DNA of 64,000 nucleotides, from assembly GCF_013376475.1 (NCBI RefSeq), contig NZ_CP045508.1:1547501-1611500 (forward strand). Direction: 5' to 3'. Position 1 is the first letter of the stretch. Each line of letters begins with the position of its first letter. The position numbers and the translations under genes are program-made. Positions 46,631 to 56,209 of the stretch are shown one piece after another. A model generated the notes under the pieces. That model did no database searches. It saw nothing but the letters and a program-made list of their open reading frames with translations, and was not told the DNA's origin. The stretch comes from Desulfolutivibrio sulfoxidireducens (GTDB lineage Bacteria > Desulfobacterota > Desulfovibrionia > Desulfovibrionales > Desulfovibrionaceae).

Positions 46631-47599
46631 TTACATGGGTTTGTGGCCGTCGGCAACCGATGCCGGGGCTGATCTGAACCGTCCGGGCCGGGCCGCGCGC
46701 CAGTAGCCGGCCAGAAGGGCCGCGGTCAGGAGCAGGCCGTGGGCCAGGGTGCGGCCCTCGCCCAGAAACTGCATGCCGGACATGAGCGTCTCCAGGACCA
46801 TGACGGCCACCAGGGGACGCAGGAGGTTCCCCGGGCCGCCGATGACCAGGAACAAAAGGGCCTTGAGCGACAACTCCAGATTGAACTGCTCGGGGTTGAC
46901 GAATCCGCCGTAGTGGGCGTGCAGCATCCCGGCCATGGCCGAAAACGCGCCCCCAAGGCCAAAGGACACGCAGCGTATGGCCGGTCGGTCGATGCCGCAG
47001 CTCGATGCCGCAAGCGGGTCGTCCTTTATGGCCAGAAGCGCCCGGCCGGGCCGGCTGTCCTTTATGGCCGCGAACATCCAGCAGCCCAGGGCCAGAAGTC
47101 CCAGGAAAAGGAAAAAGAAGGTCCGGTCGCCGGAAAGCGGGCCGATGAAGGGCAGGGTGAGCCGGGTATCGACCATCATCCCAGCCGAACCGCCCGTGAC
47201 GGACTCCATGGTCAAGACCAGATTGGTGAAGATGAGCGAGAGCCCGAGGGTGGCCATGGCCAGAAACCCCTCTCCCAGGCGCTCCATGGGGCGGCTTACG
47301 GCCGCGGCCAGGGTGAAGGCGACAAGCGCCACGGCCGGGACGATGATCGCCGAGGCCTGGGGGAAATGGGCGTGGGCCAGGACCGAGGCGTAGGCCCCGA
47401 GGCCGGCCATGCCCCCCTGGGCCAGGGAGATCTGGCCGCCCAGGCCCAGGCAGAAGTTCAACGCCAGGACGTTTATGGCCAAAAAAAGATGCTGGTTGAC
47501 CACCAAAAGGCGAAAGTTCGGCAAAAGAACGCCCACGGCGCACAGGATCAGGAAAAAGGCCGCCGCGTTGCGGGGTTGGTGCGAGACGGGGGAGGTCAT
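46631..47599 (-). CDS. LivM-like permease, second system
   Basis: A 322-residue hydrophobic protein with the LivM hallmark LGLGGQISLAQGGMAGLGAYA, the segment GRALLAIKDDPLAASSCGIDR and the coupling loop FLVIGGPGNLLRPLVAVMVL. The GG-SLG-type loop is conserved but the rest diverges from LivM at 22697. The start overlaps the LivH-like stop by 4 bp (ATGA), so the two are coupled. About nine hydrophobic segments are visible. Confidence 0.9.
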   Translation of the reverse strand: MTSPVSHQPRNAAAFFLILCAVGVLLPNFRLLVVNQHLFLAINVLALNFCLGLGGQISLAQGGMAGLGAYASVLAHAHFPQASAIIVPAVALVAFTLAAAVSRPMERLGEGFLAMATLGLSLIFTNLVLTMESVTGGSAGMMVDTRLTLPFIGPLSGDRTFFFLFLGLLALGCWMFAAIKDSRPGRALLAIKDDPLAASSCGIDRPAIRCVSFGLGGAFSAMAGMLHAHYGGFVNPEQFNLELSLKALLFLVIGGPGNLLRPLVAVMVLETLMSGMQFLGEGRTLAHGLLLTAALLAGYWRAARPGRFRSAPASVADGHKPM

Positions 47600-48468
47600 G
47601 TCGGCCGCGCCTCGTCATTCTTCCCCGGGGCCAGCACGAGCAGGCCGATAAGCAGGGCGTAGGTCACGGTTTCCTTGAGTTCGCCGGACAAAAGCAGCAC
47701 CAACGCGGCCTCGGCCAGCCCCAGAATCACCCCGCCAAAGAAAACCCGGCCCACCGAGGCATAGCCGCCGATGGTGGCGGCCACGAATCCCTTCAGCCCC
47801 AGCCCCAGGCCCATGTCGTAGCGCAGCATGGTCTGCGGGCCCACGGCCATGGCGGCCATGGCCGCCAAAATGCCGGCCAGGGCGAAGGACAGGGCATGGC
47901 AGAATCCGGGCCGGATGCCCTGGAGCCGGGCGGCCACAGGGTTCATGGACACGGCCCGCACGGCCCGGCCGATTCGGGTGTGGGCCAAGAAAAACGACAG
48001 CAAAAGCACGCTCGCGGCGGATAAAACCAGGGCCGTCAGCGTGTCACGACTCAAAAAGACAAGCCCCAGGCGCACCGGAGGCAGGGGCAGAAGCTGGGGC
48101 AGCATGACGGGGTTCTTGCCCCAGGCCAGAATGGCCACCCCCTGCCAACACAGGCTGGCGGCCACGGTGAGCATGAGTTGGTGCAGCGGCGAGGCCTTGA
48201 TGCCCACGCCGAGAGTGCTGGCGTAGAGCAGATGCCCGAGCACGAAGCCGAACAGGGCGGCGGCGGCCAGGGCCGCCAGGGGGGAGAGGTGCAGGACCTG
48301 GGTGAGGCTTTGCAGGGTGAGTCCGCCGATGAGCAGAAGCTCCCCCTGGGCGAAATTGATCAGCCGGCTGGAATTGAAGATGAGCGCGAACCCGATGGCC
48401 ATAAGTCCGTAGACCGAGCCCAGGGCTAGGCCGGAATTCACGATTTGCGCCAGATACTGAATGACCAC
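47596..48468 (-). CDS. LivH-like permease, second system
   Basis: A 290-residue membrane protein. LALGSVYGLMAIGFALIFNS followed by INFAQGELLLIGG is the LivH signature, and TRIGRAVRAVSMNPVAARLQGI and KGFVAATIGGYASVGRVFFGG complete it. GTG at 48468 is likely; a weak GGAG lies about 12 bp upstream. It is first of the three-gene set. The absence of livG/livF means the set must borrow ATPases, perhaps LivG and LivF from 18515 and 25032. Confidence 0.9.
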   Translation of the reverse strand: MVIQYLAQIVNSGLALGSVYGLMAIGFALIFNSSRLINFAQGELLLIGGLTLQSLTQVLHLSPLAALAAAALFGFVLGHLLYASTLGVGIKASPLHQLMLTVAASLCWQGVAILAWGKNPVMLPQLLPLPPVRLGLVFLSRDTLTALVLSAASVLLLSFFLAHTRIGRAVRAVSMNPVAARLQGIRPGFCHALSFALAGILAAMAAMAVGPQTMLRYDMGLGLGLKGFVAATIGGYASVGRVFFGGVILGLAEAALVLLLSGELKETVTYALLIGLLVLAPGKNDEARPT

Positions 48469-48626
48469 CGCGGGTGGGGCTCCGGGGGCGTGTCCGGCCG
48501 GGACGCGAGGCGCGGCCTCGTGTCGTCCGGCAAGCGCGCCGTTTGCGATTCGTGGTTAACGGCGGGAGACGGCCGGTCGTCGGAAGAGGGGGCCGGCGTG
48601 CCGCGTGTACCGACTTCATGACATGG

Positions 48627-48655
48627 GGAAGGCCGCCCCCAAGGGACGGCCTTCC
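48627..48655. terminator. Hairpin between the FG-GAP gene and the second LIV set
   Basis: Perfect 9-bp arms 48627-48635 and 48647-48655 with partial inner pairing. It lies 52 bp after the stop of the minus-strand FG-GAP gene. There is no clear T run on the minus strand; on the plus strand CTTTCCC follows. Gap 48469-48706 has no gene. Confidence 0.5.
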
Positions 48656-48706
48656 TTTCCCGGTTTCCAGGCGGCGTGTTCAGGCCGCCGCAAAGGACGC
48701 GTCGCG

Positions 48707-50386
48707 TCAGTTGATGTCCTGAATGTTGCCGTAATCGCTGGTCTGGGTGTCCGCGCCCTCGGTGTCCAGGGAATAGGCCATGACCACGGTCTTGCGGTTG
48801 ACCACGCCGATGGCCCCTGGCCAGGTGTTCAGGCAGACCACCAGTTCGGGCTTGCCGTCGTTGTCGACGTCCGCCAGGGCGTATCCGGAAACGGTGCCCT
48901 TGATGCGCCTGGTCTTCCACTTGAGCCCAAGTCCCACGCCGTCCCAGTACAGGGCGTGGATCTCGCCCTGGGAAAAGGCCCGGTAGTTTTCGAAGAACTG
49001 GGAGGCGACGGAGATGTTCCGGCTGACCAGCAGTTCGTAGTAGGGGTCCGTGTCCAGATTGGCCACCAGAAGGGGCAGGGGCACGTAATAGTACAGCCAC
49101 AGGTAGTCGTTGCGGGGCCGGTCCATGGGAGCCATCAGGGGGTCGTGTTCCAGGCCCAGTCCGGATCCGGCGTATTCCTCCTCGGTCAGGGCCACCCGTT
49201 CGCCCTTGGGCGTGTACACGCCCAGATGGTCGCCTTCCTCGGCCAGGATGACGCGATAACCGGCCTTCTCGGGCAGGAAGGAGAAGTTGAGGGCATTGGC
49301 GTTTTTGGGAAGGTCGATCTTGTGCCCGAGCACCGCCTGGTCACCTTTTATGGACACCTGATAGACGCCCTTGGTGAAAACCTCCCGGACATCGGGTTTC
49401 GAGCCCACCAGGGTCCTGGAGAAGTCCGGCGGGATGGCGGCCACGTTCAGGTACAGCGGGATGTCGCGGGCTTTGAGTTCCAGCTTTCCACCCCTTAACT
49501 CCAGGATGAAGGCCCGGGGCTCCTTGACGTATCTGGCCGAGACGATGATCTCCGCGCTTCCGTCGCCGTTTATGTCGAAGACGTTGACGTTGAGCAGCAG
49601 GAAATTGGTGGGCGCGTCGTATTTGGCCAGGGGCACGAGCTGGTCGTGGGAGTGGCTGAAGACCTCGACAGTGGCCGTGCCAAGGACCACGATCTCGTTT
49701 TTGCCATCGCCGTTGACGTCACCCGTGGCCAGGCCCGACGAGGCGTGGGGCAGGGCCTGGCTGCGCCAGACGCCGGCGGTCTGGGTCGGGCCGGCGTAGC
49801 GGAAGTTGGGGTTGAGGTAGCTTTTCTCAGGCCCACCCTCGCCCTGGCTGGCCACGAAGGAGGCATTGGGCGGGGCGGGGGTTTTGGGGGCGCCGGGCTT
49901 GCCCGCGGCGGCCTCGGAGGGCGTCGGCGGACGCTGGAAGATCTCCGCGCCCACGTCCTTGACGGTCTTTTCCAGGGACGGGACAAGGGAATTCAGCTTG
50001 GTTTGCAGGGTCTTGGGCCAGGTCTTGCCCGAGGCGTCGACGATGTGCATGTCCAGGCTGGCCTCTTCCCCGGTGACGGTCAGGCTGCCGTAGACGATGT
50101 AGTCGGCCTTGAGCTTGGTGAGAAGGGCCTTGGCGTCGGCCTCCGATGCCGGGGGGGTGGGCTGGGCCGCGTCGACCTTGGCCGTGTCCATGGCCTGGAG
50201 TTTCCCGGGCCAACTCAGGCGGGAGACGACCATGCTTTGGATGCCCTGTTTGAGGTATTGATACTTGTCCGGGCCGTGCACCGCGAACTGGGTGACGGCG
50301 AACGTTTTCGTCTGGGCATATCCCGACGCGGGGGCAACGAGCGCCAGCGCCAGGAAAAGGGGAAGAAGCAATCTGACTTGGATCAT
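48707..50386 (-). CDS. Exported FG-GAP/VCBS-repeat protein with an N-terminal FlgO/TolB-like domain
   Basis: A 559-residue exported protein. Signal peptide LLLPLFLALALVAPASG, then AQTKTFAV at the mature start. The N-terminal part (about 25-180) resembles the periplasmic CsgG/FlgO/TolB-N fold (YLKQGIQSMVVSRLSWPGKLQ, ADYIVYGSLTV). The rest is a beta-propeller with calcium-loop motifs DVNGDGKNE, DINGDGSAE and DVDNDGKPE. It is likely on or near the outer membrane. GGAGG lies 7 bp before the ATG at 50386; a longer reading upstream is not supported. Divergent from a secreted glycoside hydrolase with a 324-bp gap. Confidence 0.83.
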   Translation of the reverse strand: MIQVRLLLPLFLALALVAPASGYAQTKTFAVTQFAVHGPDKYQYLKQGIQSMVVSRLSWPGKLQAMDTAKVDAAQPTPPASEADAKALLTKLKADYIVYGSLTVTGEEASLDMHIVDASGKTWPKTLQTKLNSLVPSLEKTVKDVGAEIFQRPPTPSEAAAGKPGAPKTPAPPNASFVASQGEGGPEKSYLNPNFRYAGPTQTAGVWRSQALPHASSGLATGDVNGDGKNEIVVLGTATVEVFSHSHDQLVPLAKYDAPTNFLLLNVNVFDINGDGSAEIIVSARYVKEPRAFILELRGGKLELKARDIPLYLNVAAIPPDFSRTLVGSKPDVREVFTKGVYQVSIKGDQAVLGHKIDLPKNANALNFSFLPEKAGYRVILAEEGDHLGVYTPKGERVALTEEEYAGSGLGLEHDPLMAPMDRPRNDYLWLYYYVPLPLLVANLDTDPYYELLVSRNISVASQFFENYRAFSQGEIHALYWDGVGLGLKWKTRRIKGTVSGYALADVDNDGKPELVVCLNTWPGAIGVVNRKTVVMAYSLDTEGADTQTSDYGNIQDIN

Positions 50387-50710
50387 TCGGATTCCTCCGG
50401 GTCCCGGGTGGGGACCAGTTTTTGCCGGGAAACGGGTGGCGGCGAAGGCGCGTTGAACCGCCCGCATCTCCCTTGGCGCGGCACTGGCAATACTATCAAC
50501 CCCGTCGCGTATCAAGTGAAGAGATGTGCACATATCCGTCCTCCGGGCGGGCGTCTCCGGCCATGCGCACGAGGGGCCGCGTCGGGAAAACGTCGCCCGA
50601 CCGTCGCGAAATCTTCATGCGGCGGGTCTTGCCGGACGGCTGGGTTTGCGGTTAAAAACGACCCGCCTCGATTGACCGCCTCGGGTTTCATCCCGCTTTA
50701 GGATCACGCC
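50387..50710. other. Divergent promoter region of FG-GAP and glycoside hydrolase genes
   Basis: The 324 bp must contain promoters for both genes. No convincing box pair could be fixed; a minus-strand TTGATA near 50510 has only weak partners. No gene is seen in it. Confidence 0.4.
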
Positions 50711-52321
50711 ATGCGCCGCATCGCTTCCCATGCTTTCCCGTTGTCTCGCCACGCCCGCCGCGTCCTGGCCGCCGCCCTGGCGATTGTCGCCTTGGCCGCG
50801 CCCTGCCGGGCCGAGGTCCGCTCCGTGTTCGTGGACCCGGACGTCCCCCTGCGCCAGCCCCAGCCCTGCCGGGTGGGCGGGCTTGTGGGCATAAACGTCA
50901 ACTACCTCTTGGACGACGACGCCAACCGCACGGGCGTGCGGCCCCTGGCCGAGGCCCTGCGGGACCTGGGCGCGGGGAGCTTGCGCTATCCGGGCGGGGC
51001 CAAGTCCGACGTGACCTTCTGGGGCGAACCGCCCTATCTGGGGCCCCATCCCCGCCTGGCGCGGCTTGGACCCGAGGAATGGCCCTCGGACGACGCCCGG
51101 GTGTATAACCTGCCCGCTGGGCGCTTCACCATCAACCCCATGGATTTCGACGAGTTCATGGGGCTTTGCCGCACGACCGGGGCCGATCCGATCCTGGTCG
51201 TGGCCCACGACGCGGCCTACCGGCCGTCCACGCCGGGAGGCGCCATTCCCTCCCGGGAGGACCTTTTGGCCGCGGCCGTGGCCTGGGTGCGCTACGCCAA
51301 CCTGGAAAAGCGCTACGGCGTCAGATACTTCGAGATCGGCAACGAAAGCTACCTGGACACCTACGACGGGGGATCCCGGGCCGAGGACTACGCCCGGGAC
51401 GTGGTTCTTTTTTCCCGGACCATGAAGGCCGTGGACCCGTCCATAAAGATCGGGGTCAACGGGCCGGTAACCCGCGACGCCGTGGGGGCCTACGATGAAA
51501 AGGCCGGGAGCCTGACCCCCTGGTGGAAGACGGTCTTTTCCATTGCCGGAGGCGACATCGATTTCGTGTCCGTGCATGAATATCCGTGCATGCAGTGGTA
51601 TGGCTACGACTATTACCGCACCCACCCGGTGACCATGGCCGGGGTGTCCGAGATCGATTCGGCGGCCCGGGAGTACGGTCCGCCGGATATGTCCGGCCGG
51701 CTGCGCTATCTGCTCACCGAGATCAATTCCGCCGACTGGTACGGCCATCCCCGAAACGACGGCTGGAGGCACGACAACACCCTGGGGCACGCCCTGGTCC
51801 TTTTGGACATGCTGTGCCAGGGGGTGTCCGATCCCCGGGTGGACACGGTCCAGATCTGGGCCACCAGGTGGATGGAAAACGCGGTCAAACCGGAGTTGTG
51901 GGACGCCCTGGACGCGGCCAACCGGCCTTTGCCCACAGGCACGGCCCTTTCGCTTTTGGCCCGTCGTCTCGGAGACGGCCCGGTCCTGGCCCGGGGGGCG
52001 CCCGATGTCCCGGTCTTCGCGGCCGTGGACCGCCGGGCCGGGATGATCTCGGTCTTTTGCATCAACAAGGATACGGCCCGGGAGATCGAACTTACGGTCG
52101 CGGGGGTTGGCCAGGCCCAAGCCGAAAGGCTCGTGTGGCGCGGCAAGGGCCCGGACGATCCGGCCCCGGTTTTGGACCGCAAGGAGCCTGTGGTCTTTTC
52201 CCGGAACCGGGCCAGGGTGCGCCTGCCGGCCGTGTCCCTGACCATTGTGGAGATTCCCTGGCGCGCGGGCCAAGTCCACGCCGCCATCCCGGAGACGGGG
52301 CGGGACGTGGGCCGGCCGTAG
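50711..52321 (+). CDS. Secreted clan GH-A glycoside hydrolase (GH51/GH39-like)
   Basis: A 536-residue protein with a Sec signal peptide (RRVLAAALAIVALAAPCRA). The acid/base Glu is in EIGNES near residue 211 and the nucleophile Glu in LLTEINS near 337, as in clan GH-A families 51, 39 and related alpha-L-arabinofuranosidases. LRYPGGAKSDVTFW and VSVHEYPCMQW are typical of the barrel. It likely hydrolyses a pentose- or hexose-containing polysaccharide outside the cytoplasm; exact substrate unknown. This is unusual for a sulfate reducer with few sugar enzymes. AGGA is 7 bp before the ATG. Convergent with dedA 81 bp downstream. Confidence 0.82.
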   Translation: MRRIASHAFPLSRHARRVLAAALAIVALAAPCRAEVRSVFVDPDVPLRQPQPCRVGGLVGINVNYLLDDDANRTGVRPLAEALRDLGAGSLRYPGGAKSDVTFWGEPPYLGPHPRLARLGPEEWPSDDARVYNLPAGRFTINPMDFDEFMGLCRTTGADPILVVAHDAAYRPSTPGGAIPSREDLLAAAVAWVRYANLEKRYGVRYFEIGNESYLDTYDGGSRAEDYARDVVLFSRTMKAVDPSIKIGVNGPVTRDAVGAYDEKAGSLTPWWKTVFSIAGGDIDFVSVHEYPCMQWYGYDYYRTHPVTMAGVSEIDSAAREYGPPDMSGRLRYLLTEINSADWYGHPRNDGWRHDNTLGHALVLLDMLCQGVSDPRVDTVQIWATRWMENAVKPELWDALDAANRPLPTGTALSLLARRLGDGPVLARGAPDVPVFAAVDRRAGMISVFCINKDTAREIELTVAGVGQAQAERLVWRGKGPDDPAPVLDRKEPVVFSRNRARVRLPAVSLTIVEIPWRAGQVHAAIPETGRDVGRP

Positions 52322-52401
52322 GCCACGGCCCGAATCCCGACCTGTCGGGGACAGGGGGCTTCGGCCGTTGTCCGGATGGCCCTGGCGGCCGCCGGGGACG
52401 G

Positions 52402-53052
52402 TTACGCCCTCTCCCGCCCGGCGGCCCGCCTGGCCCGCAGGTATTCGATGACCCCGGGCAGAAGCGAGATCACGATGATGGCCAGGATGACCACGCTGAA
52501 GTTCTTGCGCACGAAGGGCATGTTGCCGAAAAAATAGCCGGTCCAGGTGAAAAGGGTGATCCACAGCGTCCCGCCGAGCACGCTGCAACCCAGGAAGTGA
52601 TGGTAGCGCATGCGGGCGATGCCGGCCACGAAGGGCGCGAACGTCCGGATGATTGGCAAAAATCGGGCCAGGACGATGGTCTTGCCGCCGTGGCGCTCGT
52701 AGAAGGCGTGGGCCTTGTCCAGGTATTTCCTGTTGATGAACCGGTTTTCGCCCTCGAAGACCCTGGGGCCCACCAGACGGCCGATCCAGTAGTTGGTGTT
52801 GTCCCCGGCGATGGCCGCGGCCATGAGCAGCCCGTTTATGAGCCAGGGGTCCATGATTTGCGCCCCGCACAGGGCTCCGGCCGCGAACAGCAGGGAATCG
52901 CCCGGCAGAAAGGGCGTGACCACGAAGCCGGTTTCCAGAAAGATGACGCAGAAAAGCAGCAGATAGGTCCACATGCCGTACTGGCCCACGATCTCGGCCA
53001 GATGCCGGTCCACATGCAAAACGAAATCCGCCAGAGAGGCCAGAAGTTCCAT
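52402..53052 (-). CDS. DedA family membrane protein
   Basis: A 216-residue integral membrane protein. DedA motifs include GFVVTPFLPGDSLLFAAG, GDNTNYWIGRLVG and the re-entrant motif LARFLPIIRTFAPFVAGI with the conserved Arg and Pro. The family includes undecaprenyl-phosphate and phospholipid scramblases or flippases and supports envelope integrity. The C-terminus is basic. ATG at 53052 fits the family length; the ribosome binding site is weak. Divergent from the methyltransferase gene at 53197. Confidence 0.92.
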   Translation of the reverse strand: MELLASLADFVLHVDRHLAEIVGQYGMWTYLLLFCVIFLETGFVVTPFLPGDSLLFAAGALCGAQIMDPWLINGLLMAAAIAGDNTNYWIGRLVGPRVFEGENRFINRKYLDKAHAFYERHGGKTIVLARFLPIIRTFAPFVAGIARMRYHHFLGCSVLGGTLWITLFTWTGYFFGNMPFVRKNFSVVILAIIVISLLPGVIEYLRARRAAGRERA

Positions 53053-53196
53053 ACCATGCCGCCTGTTGGGGTGAGGGCGATCGGCGCCGGGCCTTCTCCC
53101 TAAGAAACGGGGGGCGGGAAGGCAAGTCTTTTTGAAGGCCGGCGTGGGTCCGGAGATGGGCTTCCCCTTGGCCGCGCTTCCACGTATCATCGCACC

Positions 53197-54591
53197 ATGC
53201 CCGCATCCGCCACTTTCGATACGTCCGGCCGCCCCGCCGGACGGACCGCCACCCGCCGGCGCTCTTTCCGGTTGGTGTGCCGGGAGAGAGAGATCGGCCT
53301 GGTCGAAGACCTGCTTGCGTCCCAGGGCTTTCGCTTCGAGCCCGAGCCCTTTTCCCCCCTGTGCCGCCGCCTGGTCGCCGAGCCCTTTCCCCTGGGCGCG
53401 AGCCTGGCCGCCGTCTTCGGACTCATCTACATCCAGGACCGCTCCTCCATGCTGCCGCCCCTGTGCCTGGCCCCGCCCCCGGGGGCCGAGGTGTTGGACA
53501 TGTGCGCCAGTCCCGGCGGCAAAACCGGTTTTCTGGCCCAGCTTGTCGGCCCCGAGGGCTTCGTCCTTGGCAACGACCCTTCTCCGGACCGTCTGACCAC
53601 ACTTCGCCGCAACCTCCTGCGCCTGAACCTGCCGGGCGTGGCCACCTGCGGCGAGACCGATCTGGCCTCGGTTTTGCCCGGAGGCTCCTTTTCGCATATC
53701 CTGCTCGACCCGCCGTGCAGCGGCTGGGGCACGGCCGAGAAAAATCCCAGGGTGCTTTCCCTGTGGCGCGAGGGCAAGGTGGAACCGCTTTTGGTTTTGC
53801 AGCGCGGGCTGTTGGGCACGGCCGCGGGCCTGCTCGCCCCGGGGGGCCGGCTGCTGTATTCCACCTGCACCACCAATCCGGCCGAAAACGAGGATCAGGT
53901 GCGTCTGGCCCTCGACTCCCTGCCCCTGACCCTGGTCCCGCTGACCCCGCCGCCGGGCACGGCCGCCGCGCCGACTTCGCTTTCCGGGGTGCTCCGGGTG
54001 GACACCTCGGAACACGGCGGGCAGGGTTTTTTCCTGGCCTGCCTGGAGGCCTCGCCCGAGGCCGGGGGCGGCGCGCCGGATGAGCCTGTCCGGGAGAACG
54101 GCCGTCCAGCGGCGGCCGTGGCGCCAGGGCCAGGGCGTTCGGGGCGGGCGCGCCCGGGACGGACCCGCCCGGACCGGGAGGACTTCGAGACCTTTGTCCC
54201 AGGGGCCTGTCCGGGCGCCCGGAACCTCTCTTTCGACGCCCTGGGGCCGGGCCGGGCTTGCCGCTTCGGGGATCGGGTTTATTTCATACCACGGGCGACT
54301 GAGAAATACGCGGGACGCGGCCTGCGATTCAAGGGGTTCGCCCTGGGGATGGTCAAGGGCGGGGAATTCCGCCCCAATCCCCGGGCCAGACTGCTCCTTG
54401 GCCCGCCTGGCGCGACAGCCGACACGGCCGGGCTGGTCCTCGAGGATCCGGCGGTCCTGGCCGATCTTCTGGCCGGGCGCAGCGTGAGCGCCGGGGCTTT
54501 GCCCAAAAGCCCGGGTTTGTATTACAAGGATCTTCCTTTGGGCTTTGTCACGATCAAGGGCCGTCGGGCCCTGTGGTCCGACAGGACCTGA
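53197..54591 (+). CDS. RNA m5C methyltransferase, RsmF/NOL1-NOP2-Sun family
   Basis: A 464-residue SAM-dependent enzyme. Motif I DMCASPGGKTGFLAQL is near residue 100, the DPPCSGWG motif (Cys of PCS) near 170, and STCTTNPAENEDQV with the nucleophilic Cys of TC near 223. A roughly 150-residue C-terminal part with PUA-like residues (RGLRFKGFALGMVKGGEFRPN and GFVTIKGRRALW) follows a Gly/Arg/Pro-rich linker, as in RsmF. It methylates a cytosine in rRNA, most likely 16S. Located between dedA (opposite strand) and a GGDEF gene with a 54-bp gap. Confidence 0.92.
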   Translation: MPASATFDTSGRPAGRTATRRRSFRLVCREREIGLVEDLLASQGFRFEPEPFSPLCRRLVAEPFPLGASLAAVFGLIYIQDRSSMLPPLCLAPPPGAEVLDMCASPGGKTGFLAQLVGPEGFVLGNDPSPDRLTTLRRNLLRLNLPGVATCGETDLASVLPGGSFSHILLDPPCSGWGTAEKNPRVLSLWREGKVEPLLVLQRGLLGTAAGLLAPGGRLLYSTCTTNPAENEDQVRLALDSLPLTLVPLTPPPGTAAAPTSLSGVLRVDTSEHGGQGFFLACLEASPEAGGGAPDEPVRENGRPAAAVAPGPGRSGRARPGRTRPDREDFETFVPGACPGARNLSFDALGPGRACRFGDRVYFIPRATEKYAGRGLRFKGFALGMVKGGEFRPNPRARLLLGPPGATADTAGLVLEDPAVLADLLAGRSVSAGALPKSPGLYYKDLPLGFVTIKGRRALWSDRT

Positions 54592-54645
54592 CGGCTTCCT
54601 CCCTCGAGGGGCAGTGCCTGCACCCATCCGAACAAGGCGGAAACC

Positions 54646-56208
54646 ATGTCCGGAAAAAAGGCCGAGGATCCGTTTTTAGAGCAATGTTTTTTTTCTCCCG
54701 GGAATCGGTGCGAACTCTATCGGGCGGTGTTCGACAGCCTGCCCGAGCAGGTGGCCATCCTGGATCGCCGGGGCCGCATTCGGGAGGTCAACGCCGGGTG
54801 GGAACGCTTTGCCCGGGAGAACGCGGTATGCGGCCTGTTCCCGGGGCAATCCGGCGCGGGCGAGGGGTCCGGGGGCGTCCCGATCAGGGAGAACGCGCCA
54901 TTTTCGCGTTCCTTTGAGGGCGAGAACTATCTGGAGGTGTGCCGCAACGCCACGGGTCAGGACAGCCGGGAGGCGGGGAAGGCCGCCGAGGGTATCCGGG
55001 CGGTTCTTGACGGGCGGATCGAGCGCTTCACCCTGGAATATCCCTGCCACTCGCCGTGGGAGAAACGCTGGTTCCTGCTTTCCGCCACGCCGCTTCGCAA
55101 GGACGGGGAGGTTGTGGGCTGCGTCGTCTCCCATCTGCCCATCACCGACCGCAAGTTGGCTGAACTGGCCCTGACGCAAAGCGAGAAGCGGCTCAACGAG
55201 GCCCAGCGCCTGGCCCGGGTGGGCAGCTACGAGCGCGACGTGCGCACCGGCATGGGGCATTGGTCCAACGAGCTTTTCAGGATGATGGGATTTCCGGTCG
55301 CGCCGCATTCCCCGAGCATGGCGGAATTCATGCTGGCTGTGCATCCCGATGACCGCGAACGGGTGCGCGACTTTCTGCGCCAAGCCGCGGCCGTGGGCTA
55401 TCCCGACGAATTCGAGTTCCGCATCGTCTCGGCAAGGGAGGGGCTCCGCCACATCTCGTCGTTTATCGAGGTGGAGCGCGACGCCGAGGGCCGGGCCGTG
55501 CGCTACCACGGGGCCATGGTGGACGTGACCCGCCTGAAGAACGTGGAGGCCGAACTGATCAAGCTGGCCGCCACGGATGAACTGACGGGCATCCACAACC
55601 GCAGACGTTTTCTGGAGCTTTTGCGTGTCGAGGTGACTCGTAGCGCCCGCTACGGGCATCCCTTGTCCCTGGCCATGCTGGACATTGATAATTTCAAGCG
55701 GATCAATGATAGTCACGGCCATGCCGTGGGCGACGAGGCCCTGCGATGTCTGGCCGCGACCGTCAGCCGGTCGTTGCGGTCAACGGACGTGTTCGGCCGG
55801 CTTGGCGGCGAGGAGTTCGCCATTGTTCTGACCGAAACCGGGACGCAAGATGCCTTTGCAACCTGCCGGCGGATCGTGCGCACCGTGGCCGGGACCGGGG
55901 TGGACACCACCGCGGGGCGGTTGCCGCTGACCGTGAGCATGGGCCTGGTCACGGTCCAGCCCGGCATGGCGCCGTGCCTGGCTGGAGACGGAAAGGCGTT
56001 TGGATGCGGCGTGAACCCGGACGTCTTGCTCAGGCAGGCCGACGAGGCCCTGTACCGGGCCAAGGCCGAAGGGAAAAACAGGGTGGCGCGGTGTGAAGCC
56101 CATTGCGGGGATGCGAAAGATTCCGCGCCTGGGGCGGCGTGCGGCGGTGAAGGGACAGGTGACTGCCCCGGCGCCCCGACCGGCCTCCCGGATGCGAAAA
56201 GGATGTGA
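54646..56208 (+). CDS. PAS-PAS-GGDEF diguanylate cyclase
   Basis: A 520-residue cytosolic protein. A first PAS-like domain covers about 25-165 and a second PAS/PAC about 185-300 (DEFEFRIVSAREGLRHISS). The GGDEF domain (about 310-475) has GGEEF near residue 386, an active variant, with RSTD five residues before it as inhibitory site. A roughly 35-residue Gly/Ala/Pro-rich C-terminal tail follows. AGGCGGAAACC lies before the ATG. The aldolase-like gene starts 1 bp after the stop, so the two are coupled. Confidence 0.92.
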   Translation: MSGKKAEDPFLEQCFFSPGNRCELYRAVFDSLPEQVAILDRRGRIREVNAGWERFARENAVCGLFPGQSGAGEGSGGVPIRENAPFSRSFEGENYLEVCRNATGQDSREAGKAAEGIRAVLDGRIERFTLEYPCHSPWEKRWFLLSATPLRKDGEVVGCVVSHLPITDRKLAELALTQSEKRLNEAQRLARVGSYERDVRTGMGHWSNELFRMMGFPVAPHSPSMAEFMLAVHPDDRERVRDFLRQAAAVGYPDEFEFRIVSAREGLRHISSFIEVERDAEGRAVRYHGAMVDVTRLKNVEAELIKLAATDELTGIHNRRRFLELLRVEVTRSARYGHPLSLAMLDIDNFKRINDSHGHAVGDEALRCLAATVSRSLRSTDVFGRLGGEEFAIVLTETGTQDAFATCRRIVRTVAGTGVDTTAGRLPLTVSMGLVTVQPGMAPCLAGDGKAFGCGVNPDVLLRQADEALYRAKAEGKNRVARCEAHCGDAKDSAPGAACGGEGTGDCPGAPTGLPDAKRM

Positions 56209-56209
56209 C

